From Closterium sp. NIES-65 (taxonomy: Eukaryota; Streptophyta; Zygnematophyceae; Desmidiales; Closteriaceae): DNA of 64,000 nucleotides. Made by a program: the position numbers and the translations under genes. A model generated the notes under the pieces. It ran no database searches. It was not told where the DNA came from and was given only the letters and a program-made list of their open reading frames with translations. This document shows, piece after piece, positions 10,862 to 23,152 of the stretch (its first letter is position 1; the number at the start of each line of letters is the position of its first letter). The DNA is taken from positions 1,488,001 to 1,552,000 of the forward strand of contig CANXME010000105.1 of the NCBI GenBank assembly GCA_948144175.1. Direction: 5' to 3'.

Positions 10862-13800
10862 GCTCAAGGAGCGCCTCCTAGCAGCAGAGAAGAGCATAGT
10901 CGCTGTAGGAGCCTCTCGTGGTGACCCTCGCACCCCCGTCTTTGAGGGGTGTTCCCCCTCCCCCCTCTTGCCCTTTGTTGCTTCTGCTGCTGCGGCCGAC
11001 CTCGTTGGTTTCTACAGGGTCGGCACTGCGTTTGCCCCTAGCGGGAGACGCCGCACCAGCAAGGGCAAGGGGGGCAAGGGCGCTGGAGGTGCTGGCAAGG
11101 GCGGTGGAGGTGGTGGTGGAGGTAGTGGAGGGGGTGGGGGTGGTGGTGGGAGTGATGGCAGGGGTGGAGGCGTCGGTGGCAGCAGTGGAGGCGGAGGAGG
11201 CGGCGGTGGTGGCGGAGGGAGCGGAGGCGGCGGAGGTGGCGGAGGCGGCGGAGGTGGCGGAGGCAGCCGAGGTGGCGGAGGCGGCGGCGGCAGCAGTGGA
11301 GCTGGTCGCGGCTCTGCGCAGAGGAGTGGCTCCAGTGGTGGTCCGCGCCAGCAGCAGCAGCGCAGTCCTGAGACCCTGTCCCCTCAGCAGCTTCGTGAGT
11401 GGTACGCTGCGCGTCAGCGCGGTGGGGGTACTGGTCCCTGCACCTACGTCCTCCGTACCGGCGACCGCACTGGTGAACAGTGCGGGGGCCCGCACTCCAC
11501 CCAGCGCTGCTTCCGCCGCCTGATGGATGCGTGCCGTCACCAGTTCCCTGAGGCCTCTGAGATCCCTCGCTGGGGAGAGCTGTCTAGGGCGGGGGTTGCT
11601 ATCTTTGATCTTGATTATGATGCTATTCTTGCTGCCATGTATGCTGTGTCTACTAGTGATGAGGGTGACTGTTACCTCTGTGTTCCGCCTGACCCGGGCA
11701 TTGAGGCTGCTGCTCTAGGTGCTGGTGAGGCTGCTGCTCTAGATGCTAGTGCGTCTGCTGCCCAAGGTGCTGGTGAGTCTGCTCTCTCAGATACCACGTT
11801 GGCTCAGGCCTTCCACACCTTCACCCTTGACTCGGGTGCTTCTCGCTCCTTCTTTCGAGACCGCACCACTCTTACGCCGCTCAGTCGGCCGGTTGCAGTC
11901 TCCTTGGCGGACCCCTCTGGGGGTCGTATACTTGCTAGCTTCTCCACTGTCTTACCGTGCCCGCCACCCCCCTCTGGCACCCTGTCAGGTCTCTACCTCC
12001 CCTTGTTCTCTACAAACTTGGTGAGTGGAGCTGATCTACAGAATAGGGGGGTTGACTAGTTCACTCCTGCAAGTCAGCGGGTGACCCACTGCACGTGTGC
12101 TCGGACAGGCCGACACTTGGCCACGTTCACCCGTCGGCTGGGGTCGAGCCTGTACACACCTACTACTGAGTCTGCTTCGGCTGCTGAGTCTGGTCAAATA
12201 GCTGCGTTGAGTCAGGTGTTTGCTACAGTGTCCAGGTCTGGTCCTAACTCTGCTCCCTGCTCGTGTCGTCTCCTGTCCCACCAGACTCTCCTTTGGCACC
12301 ACTGCCTTGGTCACCCCTCCTTGCCTCGTCTCCGAGGCATGGCCTCCCGTGTCCTTGTCTCTGGTCTCCCCCGGTCTCTCCCTCCCCTACCTCCGGGGCT
12401 TGCCCCTACCTGCGTTCCTTGCGTCGAGGGGCGACAGCGCGCCGCCCCTCACTCCTCCGAGTTTCCTCCAAAGGCTCCGCTGCAGACTCTTCACACGGAC
12501 GTGTGGGGCCTCGCCCGCGTCCGTGGACAGGGGCACGAGCGTTACTTCCTGTTGGTGGTTGACGACTACTCGCGTAACACCACAGTCTTCCCCTTGCGCA
12601 GCAAGGGTGATGTCACTGAGGTGTTGATCGACTGGATTTGCGCAGCTCGTCTCCAGCTTAGAGAGAGTTTCGGCTCGGACAGAGGCGGGGAGTTTTCCTC
12701 TGCCCTTCTGGGAGCATTCTGTCGTGCACAGGGCATCCGCCAGACCTTCACGCTTCCGGCCTCTCCACAGCAAAATGGAATTGTTGAGCGCCGCATTGGC
12801 ATGGTCATGGACCTCGCTCGTACATCCATGATCCATGCAGCTGCCCCCCATATTCTGTGGCCGTTTGCGGTTTAGTACGCAGCGCATCAGCTCAACCTTC
12901 AGCCCTGGGTCTCCTTGCCAGAGACTTCCCCCAGCATGCGGTGGACGGGGAAGGTTGGCGATGTGTCTGTGTTTCGGGTCTGGGGATCTCGGGTGTTTGT
13001 CCGCGACTTGTCTGCAGACAAGCTGTCCCCCCGTGCTGTTCCCTGCGTCTTCCTTGGCTTCCCCCCTGACGCGCCTGGGTGGCAGTTTTACCACCCCACT
13101 TCGCGCCGTGTTCTGTCCTCCGAGGACGTCACCTTTGACGAGTCGGTCCCTTACTACCGTCTCTTCCCCTACCGCACTGCGCCCCTCCCCCCGCCGCCGC
13201 TCTTCCTTGCGCCAGGTCCTCCCCCGGTAGACCCCCTCCCCCCTCAGGGTCCTGCCCCGTCATGTGTGTCCCAGGTAGACGCAGTCGAGCCTATCGAGGT
13301 AGCTGTTGACTCTGGTGCTGCTGGAGGTGCTGAGCCTGAGGGTGCGGAGCCTGGGGGTGCTGAGTCTAGGGGTGCGGAGCCTGGGGGTGCTGAGCCTGGG
13401 GGTGCTGAGTCTTTGGGGGCTGAGCCTGGGGGTGCGGAGCCTGGGGTTGTTGGGTCTGCTCTTGTGGCCTCTTGCGGTGCTTTGTCGAGGCGGGAGCCAC
13501 TCTCTCCGCTGGAGCTGCGCGAGTGGTTTGCCCGGCGCTGGAGCCGTGCTGCTGGAGGTGGAGGTACTACTATTGCTGCTGGTCCCAATGGTGCTCGTAC
13601 TGACGATACTGGAGCTGCTGGAGCTGGGGGTGATGCTGGGGCTGCTGAAGTTAGTACTGCTGGAGGTACTACTAGAGCTGCTGGCGGTACTGGAGCTGCC
13701 GGACCAGGTGGAGTTGGTGCTGCTGGAGCTAGAGCTGCTGGGGGTGTTGGTGCTGGTGTTTGTGCTGGAGCTGGTGCGTCTGAGGGTGCTAGAGTTGGCG

Positions 13801-16148
13801 CTGTTGGAGCTGGAGGTGCTGATGGCGCTGGTGCTGCCGCTGGGGGTACTGGTGCTGTCCCTGCTGGTTCTGGAGGCGCTGCGCGGCCGAGGCCGTACTT
13901 CTTTCCGCTCCTTGAGCAGGTTCTTGGTCTCCCGCCCTCTACTGGAGCTGCTCCTCCTTTAGAGTGTCCACAGCCTGTCCAGTCGCGGTCACAGTTATAG
14001 CCCACCTCCCCCCTACCTGCTCCTTCTCCCTACACTGGTCCTACTGGAGGTCGTGCTGAGCGTCGTGAGCTTGCGTCTCGTCCTGCGTTGCCTGTTCGTG
14101 CTGCTCGCACTAGTCGTCATGCTCCGCGTCCGCGTCCTCCTGCGGTCCCAGGCACACACCAGATGGCACTGCGTCCTTCCACTGCTCCTCTGCGTGTCTC
14201 GTTGCCGTCTCCTCCGGTGTCCTCTCTTCCTGTTCTTGCTGACCCAGAGTCTTGCTCTCTTTGTGCTGTTAGTCCTTCGGCCACGCGTCTCCTGGCTACT
14301 GCTGTCATTAACCCTTCCTTTGAGTCCACTACTGCGTCTGCCTTAGTTGCTGAGCTTGTCGGCTTTGCTGCTCGCTGTCATCTAGACTACGCTGCTAGCC
14401 TTGTTGCTGAGTCTGAGTCTGTCTGTCCTCCATCCGCCGGGGGTGAATGTGCTCTTAGCACGGAAATCCTTGAGGACAGGCAGGAGGAGTTCCAGTGTTT
14501 TGCTACTACTTTGCCTCATCTCGTGTCCACGCTGATTGCCCCTGAGGGAGACCCGGATGCACCAGACATCGCGACTCCTCGATCGTACGCTCAGGCGATT
14601 GAGGGTCCCTACTCCTCACAGTGGCAGTCAGCCATGGACACAGAGATGGCTTCTTGGAAGTCCACAAGCACCTACGTCAACGAGGTTCCCCCACCTGGGG
14701 CGAACATCGTCAGTGGCATGTGGATTTTCAGGGTGAAGCGGCCGCCGGGTTCTCCGCCTGTCTTCAAGGCGCGTTACGTGGCTCGAGGCTTCAGACAGCG
14801 GCAGGGAGTTGACTACTTTCAGACCTTCTCTCCCACCCTGAAGACGACCACTCTTCGGGTGCTGCTACACATAGCCGCTCAGCGTGACTACGAGCTTCAC
14901 TCTCTTGACTTCAGCACAGCTTTCCTGCAGGGCAGCCTGCACGAGGAGATCTGGCTGCGCCGCCCACCTGGCTTCACTGGGTCGTTTCCTCCTAGTACCC
15001 AGTGGAGCCTCCAGCGGCCAGTCTACGGTCTCCGCCAGGCGCCCCGTGAGTGGCACGACACACTGAGGACTACACTTGCGGCTCTTGGGTTTGCTCCTTC
15101 TACTGCCGACCCGTCGCTGTTTCTGCGCACCGGCGCCTCTTTGCCGCCGTTCTACATCCTCGTGTACGTCGACGACTTGATCTTTGCCACTGCTGACACT
15201 ACTGGACTCGCCCACGTGAATTCCGAGCTCCAGAAGAGACACACGTGCACAGACCTGGGTGAACTGCGCAGCTACCTTGGCTTGCAGATCACCCGGGACA
15301 GCGCACAGCGCACCATTACCCTAACTCAGTCACACATGGTGCAGCATGTCGTTCAGCGCTTCGACTTCACGTACTCCTCGCCTCAGGCCACTCCTCTGCC
15401 TACTCGCCACTCGCTCTCAGCTCTGTCTTCAGATGAGTCCGTAGAGCCGAGTGGCCCGTACCCAGAGCTTGTTGACTGCCTCATGTACCTGATGACCTGC
15501 ACACGACTTGACCTAGCATACCCTCTTAGCATCTTGGCACACTATGTTGCTCCTGGGAGACACCAACTAGAGCACATGGTTGCAGCGAAGAGGGTGTTGC
15601 GCTACTTGTGCAGTACGTCGGGCATGGGGCTAGTGCTTGGAGGGCGGCGTTCAGTGGTCCTGACAGGTCACGCAGACGCTTCTTGGGCTGACGACCAGGC
15701 TACGCAGCGGTCGTCACAGGGTTACACCTTCAGCCTTAGTTCCGGCTTTGTCTCGTGGCGGTCTATCCGCTCGTCTTCTGTTCTCGACTCCAGCTGTGAG
15801 GCTGAGATCTACGCGGGGGCCATGGCTGCACAGGAGCTACGCATGCTCACCTACCTGCTGACTGACCTAGGAGAGCCGCCTTGTTCTCCTCCTGTTCTGT
15901 ACGTAGATAACAAGGCCATGCTGGCCTTGTGTTGGGAGTACAGACTGGAGCACAGAACGAAGCACATTGCTCTTCGCTACTTCCTTGCTCGTGAGCTAAA
16001 GCAACGTGGTCAGCTACGCCTTGCTTACGTGGCCTCTGAGGCCAACATTGCTGATATCTTTACCAAGGCACTTCCGCCTTGTGATCGTCAGCGCTTTTGT
16101 ACGTTGCTAGGTCTTGTGCCTACTTGGCCTCACTTGCTCACTTCTTGA
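10862..16148 (+). pseudogene. B1 gag-pol remnant
   Basis: The frame 10416-12059 fuses A1 pol to B1 gag without a stop at the junction. It covers the glycine-rich gag region (about 11050-11310), the atypical zinc knuckle (C-x13-C-x3-H-x4-C, near 11440) and the protease DSGAS (11830), then ends at TAG 12057-12059 where other copies read on. Integrase follows at 12081-12875 (WHHCLGHPS, VVDDYSRN, SDRGGEFS, QQNGIVERR) and 12915-14000, the latter including an Ala/Gly/Glu-rich linker. RT and RNase H are open from 14088 to 16148 with YVDDLIFAT and GHADASWADD. Several frame breaks make it non-functional as a polyprotein. Confidence 0.85.
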
Positions 16149-16345
16149 CCTTGCTTGTACTGTGATCTTTCTATACCTGCATTTGCCTGTTTACCTTTAT
16201 ATATTATCTTGCATGTGAATCGGCCTTTTGGCTTTGCTCCTGTGCTTGGATTGTGTGGTGACGTTGTGATCCACCCTGAGCTTGCTTTTCTTTCTTTGAC
16301 TGGTCTTGTGACCTCTTGTTCTCCCCCACTTTGCCTATGGGGGTG

Positions 16346-16469
16346 TGTCAAACTCATATCATATAGCTTGTCTAGGCTATAGGGGGGTAGACACTATGGG
16401 GTACAGTTTCCTAGGGTTTCCTAATTGTACCCAACCTTGTGCTAGTTCATTCATTCCTCATTCTTCACA
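16346..16469 (+). repeat. 3' LTR of B1
   Basis: 124 bp from TGTCAAAC to TTCACA, directly after the family's conserved tract CCCCCACTTTGCCTATGGGGG plus TG at 16322-16345. It shares a core (GGCTATAG, GGGGTAC, AGGGTTT) with the other B LTRs. Confidence 0.8.
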
Positions 16470-18837
16470 ACTTTTGGATACGGTCACCTCGCACTTCGCG
16501 TCAGTTTTGATCCTCACGACCCATTTGCACTTAAGCGCCCTTTTCCCTTCCGGCAAGGGAACGAGTTCCCATGTGTTGTTCTTTAGCAGGGTGTTGTACT
16601 CAGCATCCCTTGACGCGAGCCATTTTTCCTTGTCTGCTCGGGCGAGGGCTTCCTCCATGCTCGCAGGTTGTTGAGGAATCACGAAGTTGTAGGTCGGTTC
16701 TTCCTTGCTTTTAGCCTTGGTCCTGTCCCCTCTCACCAATAAGGCATCCTCCCTTCTGGTTCCCGTGAGCCCAGATTTCTCAGCTTCAACACTGCCGTCC
16801 TCATCAAATCTGCTATGGTTGCTGATGCTGCTCTGCTGGACATTGAACGCGCTTGAGTTCTCCTCGCGGGTGGGGATGGTGGTTTTACTCGAATGAGTAT
16901 ATGTTGCTGCTCTTCTTTCCCTTGTGCTTCATTGTCCTTTTTGGTTGGCTCCTCGCTATATTCCCCCATTTTGACCCCGTTCTCCTTGGATTCCTCAGGT
17001 TCAGCCTGAGGTTCCTCTTCCTGAATCAGATCGAGTGATAGGGAGATCTCCCGCGGCTGCTGTGCCGTTTTCTCTTCTAGCTGTTGTATCCAACTCCCTT
17101 ACATCACGTTCTCGAGGAACTTCATGTCTCGGTTGTCGAAGAAACGCCCTTTCTCCGGTTCCCACAGCAGCCACTCTTTGCTTTCTTGTGCCAGACCAAG
17201 GTCCACCCACTAGATCGCACTCGCTCCCAACTTGCTCCTGTAGGCTTTGGGAACGTAAGCCACCGCCATGCACCCAAAGATGCGTAGCATGACAACTGGC
17301 AGTTTCGACTTGTGCCACCGTCTCATTGGAACCCAGGTCACATCCCCGACATCCATAAGGACTCTGTTTCATGCCACTGTTGCATGCCTTACGGCATGCG
17401 GCCACTTCGAATTTCCAAGACCGGACTCGATCAGTAGTGTTTGGGCAGTCTCGAGAATTATTCTGTTTGCTCGCCCAGCTACGCCGTTGGACTGTGGACA
17501 ATAAGCTGTGGTCTTTTTCTTAATGATTCCCCTCTTCTTCAGCCAGTTCTCCAGCTTGTCTCCCGTAATCTCTCCACCACGGTCAGTGCGAATCCGCTTC
17601 ACCCGACATTCAGGCTGTGTTTCAGCTGTAGGGATCCATTCACCCTGAATCACCGCTGCCGCATCTCTTTTTTGCCTCAGGGGGTAAGCCCACATAACTC
17701 TGCTCCAATCATCGACAATCGTAAGAAAGTATCGCTCTCCTCTGTCCCCTTGCACTGGCAGTGGCCCAACAAGGTCCATGTGCACTAGTTCCAACGGCTT
17801 TTTACCACGCTTCGAGACCGAGGAGAAGGGGAATCTTGTGAACTTGCTTACCAAGCATGTTTTGCACATGTGTTGCGGGGCGGTGCTGCTAAGTTTCAAA
17901 CCCTTTACAGCTTCTTCGTCAACCAGCTACTGCAGTACTGCCATGTTGGCATGTCCTAGGCGCCTGTGAGCAGTCACTCAATCTGTTTCTCCGCTTCTTG
18001 CCGACACGCGCCCTTCTGTTGCCCACACTCATAACACTATTCTCCCCATGGCCCTTGGTCCCTTCTTTCTTGCCGGTGTCGCGCCCTTCTGCTGCCTTGC
18101 ATCGCATAGCCGCTGCTCCCTTCATCCCCTTCCCTTAACTGGCGACGCCTAAATTCTTCTTCAAGAATCATAGATCGCACCCATCCCATGGTCCATAAGC
18201 TCTGGTTTTGCGGCAACCTCAGGCCGCTTGTAAACGGCAGCCAGGACTCGAGCAGCAGCGGCAAAATTTTGGAACACTTGGTTTGTTCTGGATATGACAC
18301 CCCTACAGTGGTAAGCTTGGCATAGATGTCATGCATCTTGTCGATGACACCTTGGATCACCTCCCCCTCACTAAGTCCTAGGGACGATAGCTCCCGTTCC
18401 AACATCAGAGTAGCTACAACAGACGTTGGCGCGTGTAGGTCCTTGGGCATAGTCCATGCTCGAGGTCCACAGTTTTCCTCCAGCAACAGGTGCATTATGT
18501 GCTGCCGTTGATTTTGCTCCAGGCTGGGACAGATGATCGCTCATGATGATCCCATAAATGATCGTTCATCCCAGTCAGCTTGCAGGCTTGCATCCAATGG
18601 TCGCTTCTCCACTCCCGTCATGAGCTTGAGAAGTCCGAGTTTCCTGAATTAGAGTTGCATCTTCCATGACAAGTCATCGTAGCCGTCGCCATTGAACTTC
18701 TCAACGCTGAAGTTCCGCAGCACTTCCTTCAGGAGCGACCCTTAGTTTGTTCGAGCTCCTTGCTGCACCAGGATGCCGGTTTTCTTAGTTTCGCTGCGCG
18801 TGGGTGCGGAAGATCCTTCTCCGTCCTGGGAGCCCAT
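16470..18837 (-). pseudogene. Copia C gag-pol remnant
   Basis: Gag begins MGSQDGEGSS at 18837, has an early TAA, then continues through VEKFNGDGYDD and the block 18495-18037 (retrotransposon gag helices). Integrase is clear at 17899-17369: LVHMDLVGP with the first Asp, TIVDDWSRVMWAYPL, RTDRGGE with the second Asp, and SNGVAGRANR, where the position normally holding catalytic Glu (NGVAER) reads Gly. The RT N-terminus (NTWELVPLPEG, KCKWVVRIKTDA) lies at 16739-16500 before the junction. Multiple stops and the lost Glu indicate a dead copy. Confidence 0.8.
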
Positions 18838-21809
18838 TGTGCTCTGATGCCGCAATCACGTCGATACCAGCTCTGATACCAGCTTGTTAGTATGAAATCA
18901 CCTAGTTCCTAATACCGATAGCACCATGATATGTGAAACAACTCTTCTCGGGGTCACCTCCGAGGGTCCTTGGGTGCCTGACCGAAGTCATCCCTTATCC
19001 AAGGGTCCGAGTGTCTTGAAAGAGTATTTCAGTGGAGGAGAACTGCAGAAGCGGAAGCCCTATGTTGCGGCATAGTCAGAGAATCCTTGAGACTTAGAGT
19101 TTAAAACTTGATAGCAGCGTGTATTACGAACAAGAAGTGATTGCACTATGAAAGTTGGAGTACAAGTAGGAAACCCTAACTTTGTGTACCCCCTAAAGAC
19201 TAGCCCACTATAGCCTACACAATAATAACACATATAGTGTTTGACACACCCCCATAGACAAAGTGGGGGAGAACAAGGGGTCACAAGACCAGTCAAGAAA
19301 GGCAAGCAAGCTCAGGGTGGATCACAACGTCACCACACACTCCAAGCACAAGCAAAGGGCCACAAGGCCAGTTCACATGCACAAGTATATATAAGTAGTA
19401 CAGACAGCAAGGGTGATCTCAACCTAGCAGAGCACACAGGCAGGAGTATATATAGAGATCATAGTACAAGGGAAGCCTGCAACAAGTGAGACAAAGTGGG
19501 CACTAGCCCCAACAAAGTACAAAAGCGCTGATGATCACCAGGCTGAAGTGCCTTGGTGAAAACATCAGCCGTGTTGACCTGAGAGGCCACGTAGCGCAGA
19601 CGAAGCTGACCACGCTGCTGAAGCTCACGAGCAAGGAAGTAACGAAGAGCGATGTGCTTTGTTCTGTGTTCCAGTCTGTGCTCCTGACACAAGGCAATGG
19701 CAGCCTTGTTGTCGACGTACAGCACTGGAGGAGAATTAGGCCGCTCTCCAAGGTCGGTCAGCAGGTAGGTGAGCCAACGTAACTCTTGTGCAGCCATGGC
19801 TGTGGCGTAGATCTTAGCCTCACAACAGGAGCTGAGAATCGAAGACAAACGAGTAGAGCGCCACGAAACTGAACCAGAGCCAAGGCTGAAGGTGTAACCC
19901 TGTGACGACCGCTGAGTAGCCTGGTCGTCAGCCCAAGAAGCGTCTGAGTGCCCAGTGAGAACAACTGAGCTCCCTCCTCCAAGCACGAGCCCCATGCCTG
20001 ATGTACTTCACAAGTAGCGCAATACCCTCTTTGCAGCATCCCAAAGCACCTTTAGATGACGACCAGGAGCCACGTAGCAAGCCAGAAGGCTGAGAGGGTA
20101 TGCTAGGTCAGGACGAGTGCAAGTCATCAGGTACATGAGGCAACCAACTAGCTCTGGGTAAGGACCACTCGGCTCTACGGACTCATCCGAAGGCAAAGCT
20201 GAGAGCGAGTGACCTATAGCCGGAGGAGTGGCCTGTGCCGAGGACCAGGTGAAGCCGAAGCGCTGAAGAACCTGCTGCACCATGTGTGACTGAGTCAGGG
20301 TAATGGTGCGGCGTGCTGTGTCCCGGGTGATCTCCAAGCCAAGGTAGCTGCGCAGTTCACCCAGGTCTGTGCACGTGTGTCTCTTCTGCAGCTCCGACTT
20401 CACGTGGGCGAGAGACTCAGTGTCAGCTATGGCAAAGACCAAGTCGTCGACGTACATGAGGATGTAGAACGGCGGCAGCGAAGTGTCGGTGCGTAGAAAC
20501 AGCGACGGGTCAGCAGTAGAAGGAGAGAACCAAAGTGCCGCAAGAGTAGTGCTCAGTGTGTCGTGCCACTCACATGGCGCCCGGCGGAGACCGTAGACCG
20601 GCCGCCGGAGGCTCCACTGGGTACCAGGAGGGAAGGACCTAGTGAAGCCAGGAGGGCGGCGCAGCCAGATCTCCTCGTGCAGACTGCCATGCAAGAAAGC
20701 TGTGCTGAAGTCAAGAGAGTGAAGATCGTAGTCGCGCTGAGCAGCAACGTGCAGTAGTACCCGAAGAGTGGTCATCTTCGGGGTGGGGGAGAAGGTCTGG
20801 AAGAAGTCTACTCCCTCTCGCTGGCTGAAGCCTCGAGCAACGTAACGCGCCTTAAAGACAGGCGGAGAACCCGGCGGACGCTTCACCCTGAAAATCCACA
20901 TGCCACTGACAATGTTCGCCCCAGGTGGGGGAACCTCGTCGACGTAGGTGTCTGTGGACTTCCAGGAAGCCATCTCTGCGTCCATGGCTGACTGCCACTG
21001 AGACGAGTAGGGACCCTCGATCGCCTCCGCGTACGATCGAGGAGTCGGGATGTCTGGTGCATCCGGGTCTCCCTCAGGGGCAACTAGCATGGACACGAGA
21101 TGGGGCGCAGCGGCTGCAAGACACTCAAGATCCTCCTGTCTGTCCTCAAGGACGTCCGTGCTAAGAGCACACTCACCCCCAACAGAAGGAGGACAGACAG
21201 ACTCAGACTCAGCAACAAGACTGGCAGCGTAGTCTAGACGACAGCGAGCAGCAAAGTCGACAAGCTCAGCAACTAGGGCAGACACAGCAGCAGACTCAAA
21301 GGAAGGGTCAGTGATAGCAGTGGCCAGGAGACGCGTGACAGTAGGACTGGCAGCACAAAGAGAGTCAAACTCAGGGTCAGCAAGAGCAGGAAGAGAGGAC
21401 TCAAGAGGAGATGGCAGAGGGACACGCTGTGGAGCAGTGGAGGGACGCAGTGACATCCGGTGTGTGCCAGGGACTGGCGGCGGACGCTCACGCGGAGTAC
21501 AACAACTGGTGGATGTAGAACAAACAGGTGACTCAAGACGGGACACAGAGCAAGACTCAGGCTGACGACGCTCTGTAAGACCGCCTGTAGGACCAGTTTA
21601 GGGAGAAGGACGAGGAAGTGGCGAGGCAGGTGGTAGCTGTGACTGCGACTGGACCGGCGGTAGACACTCTACAGAGGGAGGGGGACAAGGCGGAGGTGAC
21701 TGACCAAGAACCTGCTGAAAGAGTGGAACAAAGTACGGCCGCGGTCGTGAGGTGCCCCCCATAGCAGCAGAGATCGCACCAGAACCTCCAGCAACTCCAG
21801 TAGCACCCC

Positions 21810-22200
21810 AAGCACCTCCAACGCTCGGGTCTGCAGCACCAGCAGCAGCTCCATCGCCCGGGTCCGCAGCACCAAAAGCAGCTCCAACGCCCGGGTCTGC
21901 AGCACCAGCAGCAGCTCCAACGCCCGGGTCTGCAGCACCAGCAGCAGCTCCAACGCCCGGGTCCGCAGCACCAAAAGCAGCTCCAACGCCCGGGTCTGCA
22001 GCACCAGCAGCAGCTCCAACGCCCGGGTCTGCAGCACCAGCAGCAGCTCCAACTCCCGGGTCTGCAGCACCAGCAGCAGCTCCAACGCCCGGGTCCACAG
22101 CACCAGCAGCAGCTCCAACGCCCGGGTCTGCAGCACGAGCAGCAGCTCCAACGCCCGGGTCCGCAGCACCAGTAGCAGCTCCAACTCCAGGGTCCGCGAC
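21810..22200 (-). repeat. 33 bp minisatellite in the B2 IN-RT linker
   Basis: About twelve tandem copies of a unit containing CTCCAACGCCCGGGTC plus GCAGCACCAGCAGCAG, each with a CCCGGG site. In one minus-strand frame the unit reads as an 11-residue Ala/Gly repeat (AADPGVGAAAG). Confidence 0.85.
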
Positions 22201-22913
22201 ACTAGGAGCGCCACTCCTGAGACTGCAGTGCCGTGCGTACCACTCACGAAGACACTTGGGAGAGGGCAGCTCCCGCCTAGGCGAGGAAGCATGAGCACCA
22301 GCTCCAGTAGTACCCCTTGCTCTAGAGGCACCTCTCCTGAGGTTGCAGTACTGTAAGTACCACTCACGCAGCTGTTGTGAGGAGAGAGAGCTCCTCCATG
22401 CGTAGCACTCCCAGGCTCAGCACCCCTAGACTCAGCACTAGTAGGCTCCGTACTCCCAGGCTCAGCTCCCCCAGACTCCGCACCCCCAGGCTCAGTACCC
22501 CCAGACTCTGCACCCCCAGGCTCAGCAACCCCAAGCTCAGCAACCCCAGGCTCCTCACACTCACGCTCAGCACCCCGAGGAGGACAAGAGTCGACAGCTA
22601 CCTTGACAGGCTCGACCGGATCTACCTGGGACACACCTGAGGGAGTAGCACCCTGAGTGGGGAGGGGGTCTACTGCAGCAGCACCTGGCGCGAGGAAGAG
22701 AGGCGGGGATGGGAGCGGGGCAGTGCGGTAGGGGAAGAGGCGGTAGAAGGGTACCGACTCGTCAAAGGTGACATCCTGAGAGGCGAGGACACGACGCGAA
22801 GCAGCGTGGTAAAAGTGCCAACTAGACGCGTCCGGGACAAAGCCGAGGAAGACACACGGAACAGCACGGGAGGAGAGCTTGTCCGGTGACGTATCGCGAA
22901 CAAAAGCCCGAGA

Positions 22914-23152
22914 TGTTGAGGAGTTACTAGGAAGGCTTAGGAGCCATAGCTAGTAGGTCGAGTAGTTGAGTTCGAGTGAGTTTTGGGTGAGTCGAGAAGA
23001 TTGCAACAAAAGAGTGGTTTCAGTATAGAGCGAGTAGTACAAATAGGCAAGAATGAAGAAAGGTGCACACCAAACAGAAAGTTAGATGACTACAGTAGTC
23101 TACACTACAGGCAATTACAAAACAATATATAGAATTATATATTATTCTAACA
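22914..23152. repeat. Solo LTR of an unrelated LTR retrotransposon inside B2 pol
   Basis: 239 bp beginning TGTTGAGGAG and ending ATTCTAACA (short inverted TGTT...AACA ends), flanked by 5 bp duplications CGAGA at 22909-22913 and 23153-23157. Removing it and one CGAGA restores the B-family integrase reading VWGSRAFVRD. No PBS, PPT or coding sequence lies between the ends, so it is a solo LTR left by LTR-LTR recombination. Its sequence does not match the A, B or C LTRs. Confidence 0.88.

Larger units (their letters stand above)
10862..16469 (+). mobile_element. Ty1/copia family B element B1, 5'-truncated
   Basis: Begins in gag at the block LLAAEKSIVAVGASRGDP and runs to a 3' LTR at 16346-16469 (TGTCAAAC ... 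TTCACA, 124 bp). The 5' LTR, leader and N-terminal gag are missing because the left end is the 37 kb segment junction. Its 3' LTR abuts copia C at 16470, so B1 had inserted into C before the truncation. Confidence 0.85.

Noticed and set aside
10878..11540. Thr/Ala-rich and Gly/Val-rich ORFs overlapping B1 gag
   Set aside because: They are alternative frames of the Gly-rich gag repeat; the gag frame carries the zinc knuckle and protease.
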